Source of the DNA: Streptomyces koelreuteriae
Lineage (GTDB): Bacteria > Actinomycetota > Actinomycetes > Streptomycetales > Streptomycetaceae
Length of the DNA: 64,000 nt
NCBI RefSeq assembly: GCF_018604545.1
Contig: NZ_CP075896.1
Span: 7,812,001-7,876,000, forward strand
Reading direction: 5' to 3'
Of the stretch, positions 51,703 through 61,385 are shown piece after piece. The position numbers and the translations under genes were made by a program. The notes beneath the pieces are model-generated. The model made no database searches. It saw only the letters and a list, made by a program, of their open reading frames with translations, and was not told where the DNA came from. Each line of letters starts with the position of its first letter. Within the stretch, counting starts at the first letter, position 1.

Positions 51703-52926
51703 ATGGACGAGCAGCGCGCGCGGGGTGGGCCGCCTCAGTGGTGGCGCCATGGGCCTCCGTGGTGGGACCGGTGGGGGGAGGGGGAGCGTGCGCCCCGGTG
51801 GCCCTGGCGGTCCACCGTCGCCGTCACGGTCTTCGTGCTGGTCGGCTCGAACTTCGCCGCGCACGGCCAGGAGGGCGAGCGGGCGGAACTCGACCTGTTC
51901 GCGCGCTTGCTGCTGCTGGTGGCCGGAGGGCTGTTGCTGTGGCGGAAGCGGTATCCGGTGGCCGTGGTCTTCGGCACGGCGGCTGCCGCCCTGCTCTACC
52001 TGGGGGCCGGGTATCCGTACGGGCCGGTGCTCCTCACCGTCGCACTGGCGTGCTTCAGCGCGATCGTCGCCGGGCACCGCCGGGCGGCGTGGGCCGCGAT
52101 GGGAACGCTGTGGGCCGGGCACGTCCTGGTGGCGCACTGGCTGTTTCAGTGGCTGCCGCCGTCGGGGGACTCCGCCGCCTCCTGGGGCGAGGAGATCGTC
52201 GTCGCCACCTGGGTGGTGGCGATCGCCGCGGTGTCGGAGCTGTTCCGGGTCCGGCGCGAGCAGTGGGTCCGGGAGCGGGCCGAGCGTGCCGAGGCGGCGC
52301 GGCGGCGGGCCGACGAGGAGCGGCTGCGGATCGCACAGGAACTGCACGACGTCCTCGCACACAGCATCTCCGTGATCAATGTGCAGGCGGGCGTCGGCCT
52401 CGCGCTCCTCGACTCCGACCCCGAGCAGGCCCGTACGGCGCTCACCACGATCAAGGACCAGAGCAAGGAGGCGCTCGGCGAGGTGCGCCAGGTGCTCGAC
52501 ACCCTGCGCGCGCCCGGTGACGCCCCTCGCGCCCCGGCGCCCGGGCTCGACCGGCTGTCCGAGCTGGTGGAGCAGGCGGCGAGCGCGGGTCTCACGGTCG
52601 AGGTGGAAGGCGAGCCGCCGCGCCTCGCGCCCGGCACGGACCTTGCCGCCTTCCGCATCGTCCAGGAGGCCCTGACCAACGTCGTACGGCACTCGGGTTC
52701 GCGGCACGCGCGGGTGCGCCTCGCGCACGACGCGGACACGCTGCGGCTGCGGATCGACGACGACGGGCCCGCGACCGGCGCCGACGCGGGCGGCGGCGGC
52801 AACGGGCTGGTCGGCATGCGGGAGCGGGCCGCCGCGCTGGGTGGCACCATCGAGGCGGGGCCCCGCCCGGACGGCGGTTTCCGGGTCCTCGCCGTACTGC
52901 CGCTGACGGCGTCCGCTGCCGAGTGA
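51703..52926 (+). CDS. Sensor histidine kinase (HisKA_3 type)
   Basis: A 407-residue kinase. An N-terminal Trp/Pro/Arg-rich tail precedes about five transmembrane helices (35-178), a coiled linker (RREQWVRERAERAEAARRRA), the phosphoacceptor box RIAQELHDVLAHSISVI (His215) and ATPase motifs EALTNVVRHSG and IDDDG. It belongs to the family typified by DesK-like kinases with a NarL regulator, present 37 bp downstream. ATG 51703 is preferred: TAGCGT ends 7 nt before it, a leaderless pattern. Confidence 0.92.
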   Translation: MDEQRARGGPPQWWRHGPPWWDRWGEGERAPRWPWRSTVAVTVFVLVGSNFAAHGQEGERAELDLFARLLLLVAGGLLLWRKRYPVAVVFGTAAAALLYLGAGYPYGPVLLTVALACFSAIVAGHRRAAWAAMGTLWAGHVLVAHWLFQWLPPSGDSAASWGEEIVVATWVVAIAAVSELFRVRREQWVRERAERAEAARRRADEERLRIAQELHDVLAHSISVINVQAGVGLALLDSDPEQARTALTTIKDQSKEALGEVRQVLDTLRAPGDAPRAPAPGLDRLSELVEQAASAGLTVEVEGEPPRLAPGTDLAAFRIVQEALTNVVRHSGSRHARVRLAHDADTLRLRIDDDGPATGADAGGGGNGLVGMRERAAALGGTIEAGPRPDGGFRVLAVLPLTASAAE

Positions 52927-52963
52927 ACCGTCGGCGGACCGGAGGACGACGCAAGGAGGACCG

Positions 52964-53629
52964 GTGATCCGCGTACTGCTCGCCGACGACCAGTCACTGG
53001 TCCGGGCAGGGTTCCGGGCGCTGCTCGACGCACAGCCGGACATCGAGGTGGCAGCGGAGGCCGCCGACGGCGAGGAGGCCGTGCGCCGGATCCGCGAACT
53101 GCGGCCCGACGTCGTCCTGATGGACATCCGCATGCCCGCGCTCGACGGCCTGGCCGCGACCCGGAAGGTCACCGGGGACGCGGGCCTGAAGGACGTCAAG
53201 GTGGTCATGCTCACCACCTTCGAGCTCGACGAGTACGTCTTCGAGGCGATCCGCTCGGGTGCCTCCGGCTTCCTCGTCAAGGACACCGAGCCGGACGAAC
53301 TCCTGCGCGCGGTACGGGCGGTGGTCGCGGGCGACGCACTGCTCTCGCCGGGGGTGACGCGCCGGCTGATCGCCGAGTTCGCGGCCCGCTCCAAAGAGCC
53401 CGCGGCGGCCGACGCCCTGGCGAGGCTCACCGAGCGGGAGCGGGAGGTGATGGCCCTGGTCGGTATCGGCCTGTCCAACGAGGAGATCGCCCGCCGGCTG
53501 GTCGTCAGCCCGCTCACCGCGAAGACCCACGTCAGCCGCACCATGGTGAAGCTCGGCGCCCGCGATAGGGCCCAACTGGTCGTGCTCGCCTACGAGTCGG
53601 GGCTGGTGCGGCCGGGCTGGCTGGGCTGA
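52964..53629 (+). CDS. NarL/LuxR-type response regulator
   Basis: A 221-residue regulator: VLLADDQSLVRAGFRALL, Asp54 in VLMDIRMP, Thr in MLTTFELDEYVFEAIRSGASGFLVKDTEPDEL, and LuxR HTH RLTEREREVMALVGIGLSNEEIARRLVVSPLTAKTHVSRTMVKLGARDR. AAGGAGG gives a strong ribosome site for GTG 52964. Co-transcribed with the kinase 37 bp upstream. Its end overlaps the convergent DUF6332 gene by 40 bp. Confidence 0.94.
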   Translation: MIRVLLADDQSLVRAGFRALLDAQPDIEVAAEAADGEEAVRRIRELRPDVVLMDIRMPALDGLAATRKVTGDAGLKDVKVVMLTTFELDEYVFEAIRSGASGFLVKDTEPDELLRAVRAVVAGDALLSPGVTRRLIAEFAARSKEPAAADALARLTEREREVMALVGIGLSNEEIARRLVVSPLTAKTHVSRTMVKLGARDRAQLVVLAYESGLVRPGWLG

Positions 53630-53874
53630 GCCCCCGACCGGAACCGGAGCAGCACACTGACGACCCGGGCGACGAACAGCACCGGCGCGAGCACCAGCCC
53701 GGCGCGCACCAGCAGGGTCCCCCATGTGGGCGGAAGCGCGAAGAGCAGCGCGGGACCCGCCACGGCCCCGAAGACGACCGCCGCCGCGAAGGCCGCACTG
53801 CACAGCGCGTACCCGATCTCGACGGTGACCGCGTCCCGCTCGGCCTGAGTACGCCGTCCCCCGTGACTCGTCAT
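53590..53874 (-). CDS. DUF6332-like small membrane protein
   Basis: A 94-residue protein: GRRTQAERDAVTVEIGYALCSAAFAAAVVFGAVAGPALLF and a second helix LVRAGLVLAPVLFVARVVSVLLRF, i.e. two transmembrane segments with a charged N-terminus. This motif order is what I associate with DUF6332, a Streptomyces-restricted family of unknown role. Convergent with, and overlapping, the response regulator gene. Confidence 0.75.
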   Translation of the reverse strand: MTSHGGRRTQAERDAVTVEIGYALCSAAFAAAVVFGAVAGPALLFALPPTWGTLLVRAGLVLAPVLFVARVVSVLLRFRSGAQPSQPGRTSPDS

Positions 53875-53945
53875 GAGGCGAGTCAAACAGGCGTGCGCCC
53901 GGCGGGCAAGCCGTCCCGCCGGGCGCACCGTGGAAGGCGTTCCCC

Positions 53946-55427
53946 CTAGTCGCGTACGGATACGCGTTCCGCCTCCCTGGGGCTGGACTTGGCGACCACG
54001 ACGGACGGCCGGTCCCGGCGGGTCCGCAGGCCCGTGAGGGTGATCAGCAGACCGGCGAGGGCGATGAGCGTCACGACCACCAGGCCGGGCCGGTAGCTGT
54101 CGAGGACGGCCTGCGGGGTGGCGGCGCCCTGCTCCGGGCTGTTCGCGGTCACCACCGCCGTCACCACGGCGAGGAAGATCGCGCCGCCCACCTGGACCGA
54201 GGTGTTGAGCAGCCCGGAGACCATGCCCTGCTCGTGCTCGTCCACGCCGTTGGTGGCCTGGACGTTGAAGGACGGGAAGGTCAGCGCGAAGCCCGAGCCG
54301 ACCAGCAGCATCGTCGGCAGGATCACCGACGCGTAGACGGGATTCAGGTCGATGCGCAGGAACAGGACATAGCCGGTCACCATCAGGGCGAAGCCGAGCA
54401 CCATCAGCCGGGCCGTGCCGAACCGGTCGATGACGGCGCCCACCTTCGTCGCGGACAGCGCCACCAGCGCGCCCGCCGGGAGGAACGCCAGGGCCGTGTG
54501 CAGCGCGGACCAGCCGAGCAACTGCTGCATGTAGAGGGTGACCAGGAACTGGAAGCCGATGTAGCTGCCGACGAACGTCAACGCGCCGAGCTGCGCCCGC
54601 ACTTGCGGCCCCGAGCGCAGCACCCCGAGCCGGATCAGCGGGCTGGGGCTGCGCCGTTCGACGGCGACGAAGGCCACCAGCAGAACGGCCACGGCGACGA
54701 AGGACGCGATGGTCCGGGCCGCCGCCCAGCCCACCTCGGGCGCTTCGACGACGGTGAAGACGAGCAGCAGCATCGAGGCGGTGCCGAGGACGGCGCCGGG
54801 GATGTCGTAGCCGCCCTGCCCGCGCTCGCGCTCAGTGCGCGGCAGCAGCCTCAGGCCCACGAGCAGGGCGATCAGCGCGATCGGGGCGGGCAGCAGCATG
54901 GTGAGCCGCCAGCTGGCCTCCGTGAGCAGGCCGGAGAAGACGAGGCCCATCGAGTAGCCGGTGGCGCCGCAGGTGGTGTAGATGGCCAACGCCCGGTTGC
55001 GCAACGGGCCTTCGGGGAACGTCGTGGTGATGATCGACAGGCCGGCCGGGGCCGTGAAGGCCGCGCTCAGGCCCTTGATGAAGCGGCTGGCGATGAGCAG
55101 CGGCCCGGAGTCGACGAGACCGCCGAGCAGCGAGGCCAGCGCGAAGACGCCCAGCGCCACCAGGAAGACCTGGCGCCGGCCCAGCAGATCGGCGGCGCGT
55201 CCGCCGAGAAGCAGCAGACCGCCGTAGCCGAGGATGTAGCCGCTGACGATCCATTGCAGCGCCGAGGTCGACAGGCCGAGGTCGGCGCCGATGGACGGCA
55301 GCGCGACGCCGACCATGGACACGTCCAGGGCGTCCAGGAACATCGCGGCGCAGAGCACCAGCAGGGTGCCCCAGAGTCGCGGAGTCCAACGTCCGTCGGA
55401 CGTGGGGGTGGTGAGCGGAGAGGTCAT
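53946..55427 (-). CDS. MFS drug efflux transporter (DHA2, EmrB/QacA-like)
   Basis: A 493-residue transporter with about 14 transmembrane segments. Motifs include LDALDVSMVGVALPSIGADL (DHA2 motif D1), YILGYGGLLLLGGRAADLLGRRQVFL (motif A) and FTAPAGLSIITTTFPEGPLRNRALAIYTT (motif C region). Proton-driven export of lipophilic drugs is expected. It diverges from a MarR gene; a 25-bp near-palindrome between them is the likely repressor site. Confidence 0.92.
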   Translation of the reverse strand: MTSPLTTPTSDGRWTPRLWGTLLVLCAAMFLDALDVSMVGVALPSIGADLGLSTSALQWIVSGYILGYGGLLLLGGRAADLLGRRQVFLVALGVFALASLLGGLVDSGPLLIASRFIKGLSAAFTAPAGLSIITTTFPEGPLRNRALAIYTTCGATGYSMGLVFSGLLTEASWRLTMLLPAPIALIALLVGLRLLPRTERERGQGGYDIPGAVLGTASMLLLVFTVVEAPEVGWAAARTIASFVAVAVLLVAFVAVERRSPSPLIRLGVLRSGPQVRAQLGALTFVGSYIGFQFLVTLYMQQLLGWSALHTALAFLPAGALVALSATKVGAVIDRFGTARLMVLGFALMVTGYVLFLRIDLNPVYASVILPTMLLVGSGFALTFPSFNVQATNGVDEHEQGMVSGLLNTSVQVGGAIFLAVVTAVVTANSPEQGAATPQAVLDSYRPGLVVVTLIALAGLLITLTGLRTRRDRPSVVVAKSSPREAERVSVRD

Positions 55428-55442
55428 GGCCGAGACACTACA

Positions 55443-55467
55443 TGCACATGCATGAGATGCAAGTGCA
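55443..55467. promoter_or_regulatory. 25-bp MarR-type operator between MFS and MarR genes
   Basis: TGCACATGCAT and ATGCAAGTGCA are inverted at 10 of 11 positions around GAG, 16 bp upstream of the MFS start and 47 bp upstream of the marR start. Likely binding site of the divergent MarR. Confidence 0.72.
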
Positions 55468-55513
55468 CTTAATTCGGGTGCAACAATCCCGGCTCTCTGT
55501 TACGGTGCGGCCC

Positions 55514-55909
55514 ATGTCGGGGAAGCAGGCCGAGCAGGCGCTCGTGGAACAGTGGCGGGACATTCTGGCGCTGCACGCGCGAACACAGTGCGAACTCGAC
55601 CGTGCCCTGCACGGCCATGGCCTGTGCGCCAGCGACTTCGAGGTGCTCGACGTCCTCGCCGGGTGCCGGACGCCGAAGGGCACCCCGTCCTACCGTGTGC
55701 AGGAGATCTCCGACCGGGTCCATCTGAGCCAGAGCGCGCTGTCGCGGCTGATCGCCCGGCTGGAGAAGGAAGGGCTCGTGGAGCGCTGTATGTGCTCCGA
55801 GGACCGGCGGGGCGTGCAGGTCGCGCTCACGGCGAAGGGGCGCGCGCTGCACGGCGAGGTGCTGCCGGTGCAGCGCGCGGTGCTCGCGCGGATGCTGACG
55901 GACGACTGA
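55514..55909 (+). CDS. MarR family transcriptional regulator
   Basis: A 131-residue MarR protein. CASDFEVLDVLAGC, VQEISDRVHLSQSALSRLIARLEKEGLVER and the wing CSEDRRGVQVALTAKG make the winged HTH. Four Cys are present (CELDRALHGHGLC, CRTP, CMCSEDRR), so thiol sensing is possible. ATG 55514 lacks a clear ribosome site. It most likely represses the divergent MFS exporter and itself. Confidence 0.9.
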   Translation: MSGKQAEQALVEQWRDILALHARTQCELDRALHGHGLCASDFEVLDVLAGCRTPKGTPSYRVQEISDRVHLSQSALSRLIARLEKEGLVERCMCSEDRRGVQVALTAKGRALHGEVLPVQRAVLARMLTDD

Positions 55910-55930
55910 GCCGCCCGGGGCGCGGAGCCG

Positions 55931-56659
55931 TCAGACTCCGGACGTCTCCCGCCACAGCGTGGCGAGCGCCTGGTCGCCCGTCACGTTCGGCAGCGGGGCC
56001 CGGTTCCACAGGGCCAGGTACAACTGCTCGGCCGGGCCGGACAGTTCGCACTCCGCCTCGTCCGTCCCGCCCGGCGTGGTCACGGGCGGTTCCGGGGACA
56101 GCCGTACGGTCCACACCGCGCCGGTGTCCTCCGTGCGCACCCGCAGGACGCGGGGCTCGGGGGTGCGCACCCTGCTTCTGGAGCGGGCGTGGAAGCCGCG
56201 CAGCAGTTCGTCGATGCCGTCGGTCGCGAAGTCCGGGGCGACGGCGGTCGGGGCGCCCCCGCGTGCGGACTCGGCGTCGATCCGGTGCACGGCCGTCTCG
56301 TGCGCCTGCCGCCGGGTCCAGAAGGCCAGTGGGGACGGCGCGGGCAGGAAGGCCCAGCACTCCACGCCGGGCGAGGCACCGGCCAGGGTGGCGATGAGGT
56401 GGCGGTGGCTGTCGCGGTACCAGGCCACGAGTTCGGCGCCGTCGAGGTCCGGGCTCTCACCCAGCGGGCGGTGCTCGGTGAGCCCCTCGGCGACGTACGA
56501 CGCGGCCCAGCGGTGCACCGCGCCCGTGTGTCGCAGCAGGTCGCGCACCTGCCACTGAGGGCAGGTCGGCACCTTCGCGTCCGTCCCGGCCTCCTCGGCG
56601 GCCGCGGCCAGCAGCAGGCCCTCTGACTCCAGCGTGTGCAGGAACTCGGCGGTCTCCAT
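55931..56659 (-). CDS. Maleylpyruvate isomerase-like mycothiol-dependent enzyme
   Basis: A 242-residue protein of the DinB-like four-helix family. CPQWQVRDLLRHTGAVHRWAASYV supplies the first His, and RRQAHETAVHRIDAE the metal-ligand H-E-H set; a C-terminal SCP2-like domain (AECELSGPAEQLYLALWNR) completes the usual architecture. Mycothiol-dependent S-transfer or isomerase activity is expected. It follows the MFS gene on its strand but no shared role is evident. Confidence 0.86.
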   Translation of the reverse strand: METAEFLHTLESEGLLLAAAAEEAGTDAKVPTCPQWQVRDLLRHTGAVHRWAASYVAEGLTEHRPLGESPDLDGAELVAWYRDSHRHLIATLAGASPGVECWAFLPAPSPLAFWTRRQAHETAVHRIDAESARGGAPTAVAPDFATDGIDELLRGFHARSRSRVRTPEPRVLRVRTEDTGAVWTVRLSPEPPVTTPGGTDEAECELSGPAEQLYLALWNRAPLPNVTGDQALATLWRETSGV

Positions 56660-56720
56660 GCCGCCGAGTCTGCCGTATGGAGCCCGCTCCAGGCCCGGGG
56701 TTTCCCGCTGCCGAGTCGCC

Positions 56721-57938
56721 TCAGTGCTCGGCAGGCCGCCGCGTCGCCGCGCCCACGAGCGCCCCGACCGCCGCCGCCACCGCCGCGAGGACCGCCACGC
56801 TGGTCAGGGCGGCCGGCAGGGTGAACCAGTCCGCCATGAAGCCGATCGCGGGCGGCCCGAGGAGCATGCCGCCGTAGCCGAGGGTGGAGGCCGTGGCCAC
56901 GCCGCTGGGGCCGGCGAGGGCGCCCGCGCGTTCCACGGCGACGGGGAAGAGGTTCGCGAGGCCGAGACCCGTGATCGCGTATCCGAGCAGGGCCGCCCAC
57001 AGGGAGGGGGCGAGCGAGCCGAGCAGCATTCCGGCCGCCGCAGTGGTGCCGCCCGCGACGACGGTCCGGGTCCGTCCCAGTCGTTCCAGGAGCGTGGTGC
57101 CGGTCAGCCGCCCCACCGTCATGGCGAGCGCGAAGCAGGAGTAGCCGACGGCCGCGGCGCCCGGCGAGGCGTCCAGGTCCTGTTCCAGGTGCAGGGCGCC
57201 CCAGTCGGCCAGCGCCCCCTCGCCGTACGCGGTGCATCCCGCGATCACGCCGAAGACGATCACCAGCCCGCGGGTGCGGCCGTCCAGTCGGCGCGGGGCG
57301 TCCTGCGCGGGGCGTTCCCGCTCCGGGGGTGTCGGCGGCTCGTGCCGCAGGAGCGTCGGTCCCGCCAGGGCCGTCACCAGCAGTCCGACGACGGTGAGCA
57401 GCAGCAGATGCCGGGTGGGGGAGAGGACCCCCGCGACCAGCCCGCCCAGACCCGCGCCGACCATGCCGCCCAGGCTGAACGCGGCGTGGAAACTCGGCAT
57501 GATCGGCCGCCCCAACGCGGCCACCAGCTCGACGGCCGCGCTGTTGAAGGCGACGTTGATCCCGCCGTACGCGGCGCCGAAGAGCAGCAGCACGAGGCCC
57601 AGCGCGAGGACCGAGTGGGTCAGCGGGGGCAGGGCCACGCTGAGGGAGAGCAGGACGGCGCAGACGACGGTGACCTGGTGGTTTCCGTAGCGGCGGCACA
57701 GTCGACCGGTGAGGGTCATGGTGATGACGGCACCGGCCGAGACGCCCAGGAGGGCGAGGCCGAGGGCGCTGGCGGAGGCGTTCGTCTGTTCCTTGATGGC
57801 AGGGATGCGCACGACCCAGCCGGCGAAGACGAAGCCGTCGAGGGCGAAGAAGACGGTGAGCGCGATACGGAGTCGGGTCAGAGAGCTGCCGTCGCCCGGC
57901 ACGGCGCTGTGCGTTCGGGGTTTGTTTATTTGCGGCAC
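56721..57938 (-). CDS. MFS transporter, 12-TM type
   Basis: A 405-residue transporter with about 12 helices. Features: FFALDGFVFAGWVVRIPAIKEQ, motif A-like MTLTGRLCRRYGNHQVTVV, and YGEGALADWGALHLEQDL after the mid-loop, which recall the FucP/YbjJ-like subfamily. Substrate unknown, perhaps a sugar or small hydrophobic compound. The GTG start lies 6 nt after TAGTCT and has no Shine-Dalgarno, suggesting a leaderless message. It diverges from the GCS2 gene. Confidence 0.88.
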   Translation of the reverse strand: MPQINKPRTHSAVPGDGSSLTRLRIALTVFFALDGFVFAGWVVRIPAIKEQTNASASALGLALLGVSAGAVITMTLTGRLCRRYGNHQVTVVCAVLLSLSVALPPLTHSVLALGLVLLLFGAAYGGINVAFNSAAVELVAALGRPIMPSFHAAFSLGGMVGAGLGGLVAGVLSPTRHLLLLTVVGLLVTALAGPTLLRHEPPTPPERERPAQDAPRRLDGRTRGLVIVFGVIAGCTAYGEGALADWGALHLEQDLDASPGAAAVGYSCFALAMTVGRLTGTTLLERLGRTRTVVAGGTTAAAGMLLGSLAPSLWAALLGYAITGLGLANLFPVAVERAGALAGPSGVATASTLGYGGMLLGPPAIGFMADWFTLPAALTSVAVLAAVAAAVGALVGAATRRPAEH

Positions 57939-58035
57939 AAACTCAGACTAGGTGGGTGCGGAGGCGGCTACAAGGTGCGACTCTAGGACGAGAGGCATCC
58001 GCCCAGAGGGAAGCCGAGGCAACTCGGGAGGACGC

Positions 58036-59514
<1,479 letters not shown>

Positions 59515-59532
59515 CCCCGCGGCATCGCCGGC

Positions 59533-60654
59533 TCACGCCCGGCCGGGAGCGACCTGACCCTTCCAGTCCCCGGCAGCCGTCCACGGCACCGGATCGGGCG
59601 CCTGCGCCGACGTCGTGAGCTCGATCCGCCGCCCCTCGGCCGACGAACGCAGCAGGGCCGTCATCGTGTCCAGGACGTGCAGGGCGAGTTCGCCGTTCGC
59701 ACGTGGCGCCCGCTGCCCGTCGGCGGCGACGAAGTCGAGCAGTCCGACGCCGCGTGCGCCGTCCTCGTAGCCCGCCGACACCGGCAGGGTGCGCCAGCGC
59801 GTGTCGCCGAGCGCGTGCAGCCGGACCTCGCCGTCGAAGCGGTTCGGATCGGGCACCGAGAGGGTCCCGGTCTCGCCGTGCACCTCGATGGGCGCGGCCG
59901 TGGTGGCCACACCGTCGAAGCTCGTCGTGATCGTCGTCAGTGCCCCGCCCGCGTGCTCCAGCACTCCGGAGACATGACTGTCCACCTCGACCGGGATCCG
60001 CTCGCCCGCGCGCGGCCCCGAACCGATGACCCGCTCGGCGCGCAGCCGGCCGGCCGCCCCGATCACGGCACGCACGGGGCCCAGCAGGTGGACCAGGGAC
60101 GCGAGGTAGTACGGCCCCATGTCCAGCAGGGGACCGCCGCCCTCGGTGTAGTAGAAGTCGGGGTGAGGATGCCAGCGTTCGTGGCCCGGGGTGACCATCA
60201 CGGCCGAGGCGAACTGGGGACGTCCGATGCTCCCCGCCTCGACGGCCGCCCGGGCCGTCTGCACCCCGGTGCCCAGGACCGTGTCCGGCGCGCACCCCAC
60301 ACCGACGCCCGCCTTCGCGGCGGCCTCCACGACGGCACGGGCGTCGGCGAGCGTCGCGGCCAGCGGCTTCTCCCCGTAGACGTGCTTGCCGTGGCCGATG
60401 GCGCCGAGGGCGATCCCGGCGTGGGCGGCCGGGGTGGTGAGGTTCAGCACCGTGTCCACGTCCGGGCTGCTCAGCAACTCCTCGACCGTCAGCGCCTCGA
60501 CGCCGGGCAGTTCAGCGGCGACGGCTGCCGACCGGGAGGCGTCGAGGTCGGCGACCGCGGTGACGCGCACGGCGGGATGCCCGGCGAGCGTGTCGAGGTA
60601 CGCGCGGGAGATGACGCCGAGTCCTACGACGCCGATGCGGTGCGCGTCGCCCAC
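59533..60654 (-). CDS. Gfo/Idh/MocA family sugar oxidoreductase
   Basis: A 373-residue NAD(P)-dependent dehydrogenase. IGVVGLGVISRAYLDTLAGH is the Rossmann loop, KHVYGEKPLAATLADAR carries the EKP motif (catalytic Lys), and the C-terminal beta-sheet domain includes DFYYTEGGGPLLDMGPYYLASLVHLLG. Sugar or inositol-type substrates are typical. GAGGGG precedes GTG 60654, which overlaps the ThuA gene by 31 bp, so the two are translationally linked. Confidence 0.92.
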   Translation of the reverse strand: MGDAHRIGVVGLGVISRAYLDTLAGHPAVRVTAVADLDASRSAAVAAELPGVEALTVEELLSSPDVDTVLNLTTPAAHAGIALGAIGHGKHVYGEKPLAATLADARAVVEAAAKAGVGVGCAPDTVLGTGVQTARAAVEAGSIGRPQFASAVMVTPGHERWHPHPDFYYTEGGGPLLDMGPYYLASLVHLLGPVRAVIGAAGRLRAERVIGSGPRAGERIPVEVDSHVSGVLEHAGGALTTITTSFDGVATTAAPIEVHGETGTLSVPDPNRFDGEVRLHALGDTRWRTLPVSAGYEDGARGVGLLDFVAADGQRAPRANGELALHVLDTMTALLRSSAEGRRIELTTSAQAPDPVPWTAAGDWKGQVAPGRA

Positions 60655-61334
60655 AGCATGCCCCTCTCGATGATGGTGCGGACGTCGGGGTGCTCCAGCA
60701 CGTCGAGGCTGTGCCCCGGTGTCGTCACCAGCACGCGCCCGGCACCCCACCGGCGGGTCCACACCGCCGGTGAGGTGACCGGCCGGTGCCAGGGCTGCCA
60801 CGGCCGGGCGGGATGCGTGGTGGTGGCCAGGACGTCGATGAGGTCGTCGTGGAGCACCCAGTACTGCTCGGTGTCCAGCTTGAAGTCCTCGATGCCCGCC
60901 GTGACGGGGTGGGCGCGGCCGGCCTCGGTGAGATTGATGGTGTGCGGCAGGAAGTTGTCCTCCGCCCCGCCCCGGCGCTCGCACGGTTCCTTGCCCGGGT
61001 GGGTGGCGAACTGGCCGCCGACCAGGTGGAGATAGTCGGCCGAGGCGCGGAACGAGTCGGCGATGCCGCCGTGCCAGCCGGTGAAGCCGGTGCCGGCCAC
61101 GACCGCCTCACTCAGTCCGGTCACCTGCTCGCGTGTGATCTCCGACATCGTCACGCACTGCACGACGAGGTCGGTGGCCGCCATCTCGGCGGTGTCGGCG
61201 TAGACGTCGGTCGACTCCTCGACCCGGACGGCGTATCCGTTGTCCCGGAGGAAGGGAAGGAACAGCTCCGTCGCCTTGACCGGCTCGTGGCCTTCCCAAC
61301 CGCCTCGGACAACCAGGGCTCTTTTCTGCGTCAT
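60624..61334 (-). CDS. ThuA domain protein
   Basis: A 236-residue ThuA-like protein with a glutamine-amidotransferase-like fold: RALVVRGGWEGHEPVKATELFLPFLRDN, TGFTGWHGGIADSFRASADYLHLVGGQF, HPVTAGIEDFKLDTEQYWVL and RVLVTTPGHSLDVLEHPDVRTIIERGMLW. ThuA is linked to trehalose/sucrose use through 3-keto-sugars, and ThuA genes often partner Gfo/Idh dehydrogenases, as here with overlapping frames. Substrate not determinable. Confidence 0.9.
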   Translation of the reverse strand: MTQKRALVVRGGWEGHEPVKATELFLPFLRDNGYAVRVEESTDVYADTAEMAATDLVVQCVTMSEITREQVTGLSEAVVAGTGFTGWHGGIADSFRASADYLHLVGGQFATHPGKEPCERRGGAEDNFLPHTINLTEAGRAHPVTAGIEDFKLDTEQYWVLHDDLIDVLATTTHPARPWQPWHRPVTSPAVWTRRWGAGRVLVTTPGHSLDVLEHPDVRTIIERGMLWATRTASAS

Positions 61335-61385
61335 CGTGATCTCACTATGCGCGGGGCGCCCGGGCTTCGAAAAGGGGGCCGGACC

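Noticed and set aside
51466..53544. A 692-residue minus-strand frame opposite the second kinase and regulator
   Set aside because: Antisense shadow; low-complexity composition, while the plus strand encodes intact kinase and regulator domains.
61334..61350. CATAGT hexamer before the ThuA gene as another leaderless promoter
   Set aside because: It lies 9 nt from the ATG and a GAGA ribosome-site-like sequence is present, so it does not fit the 6-7 nt pattern of the others.
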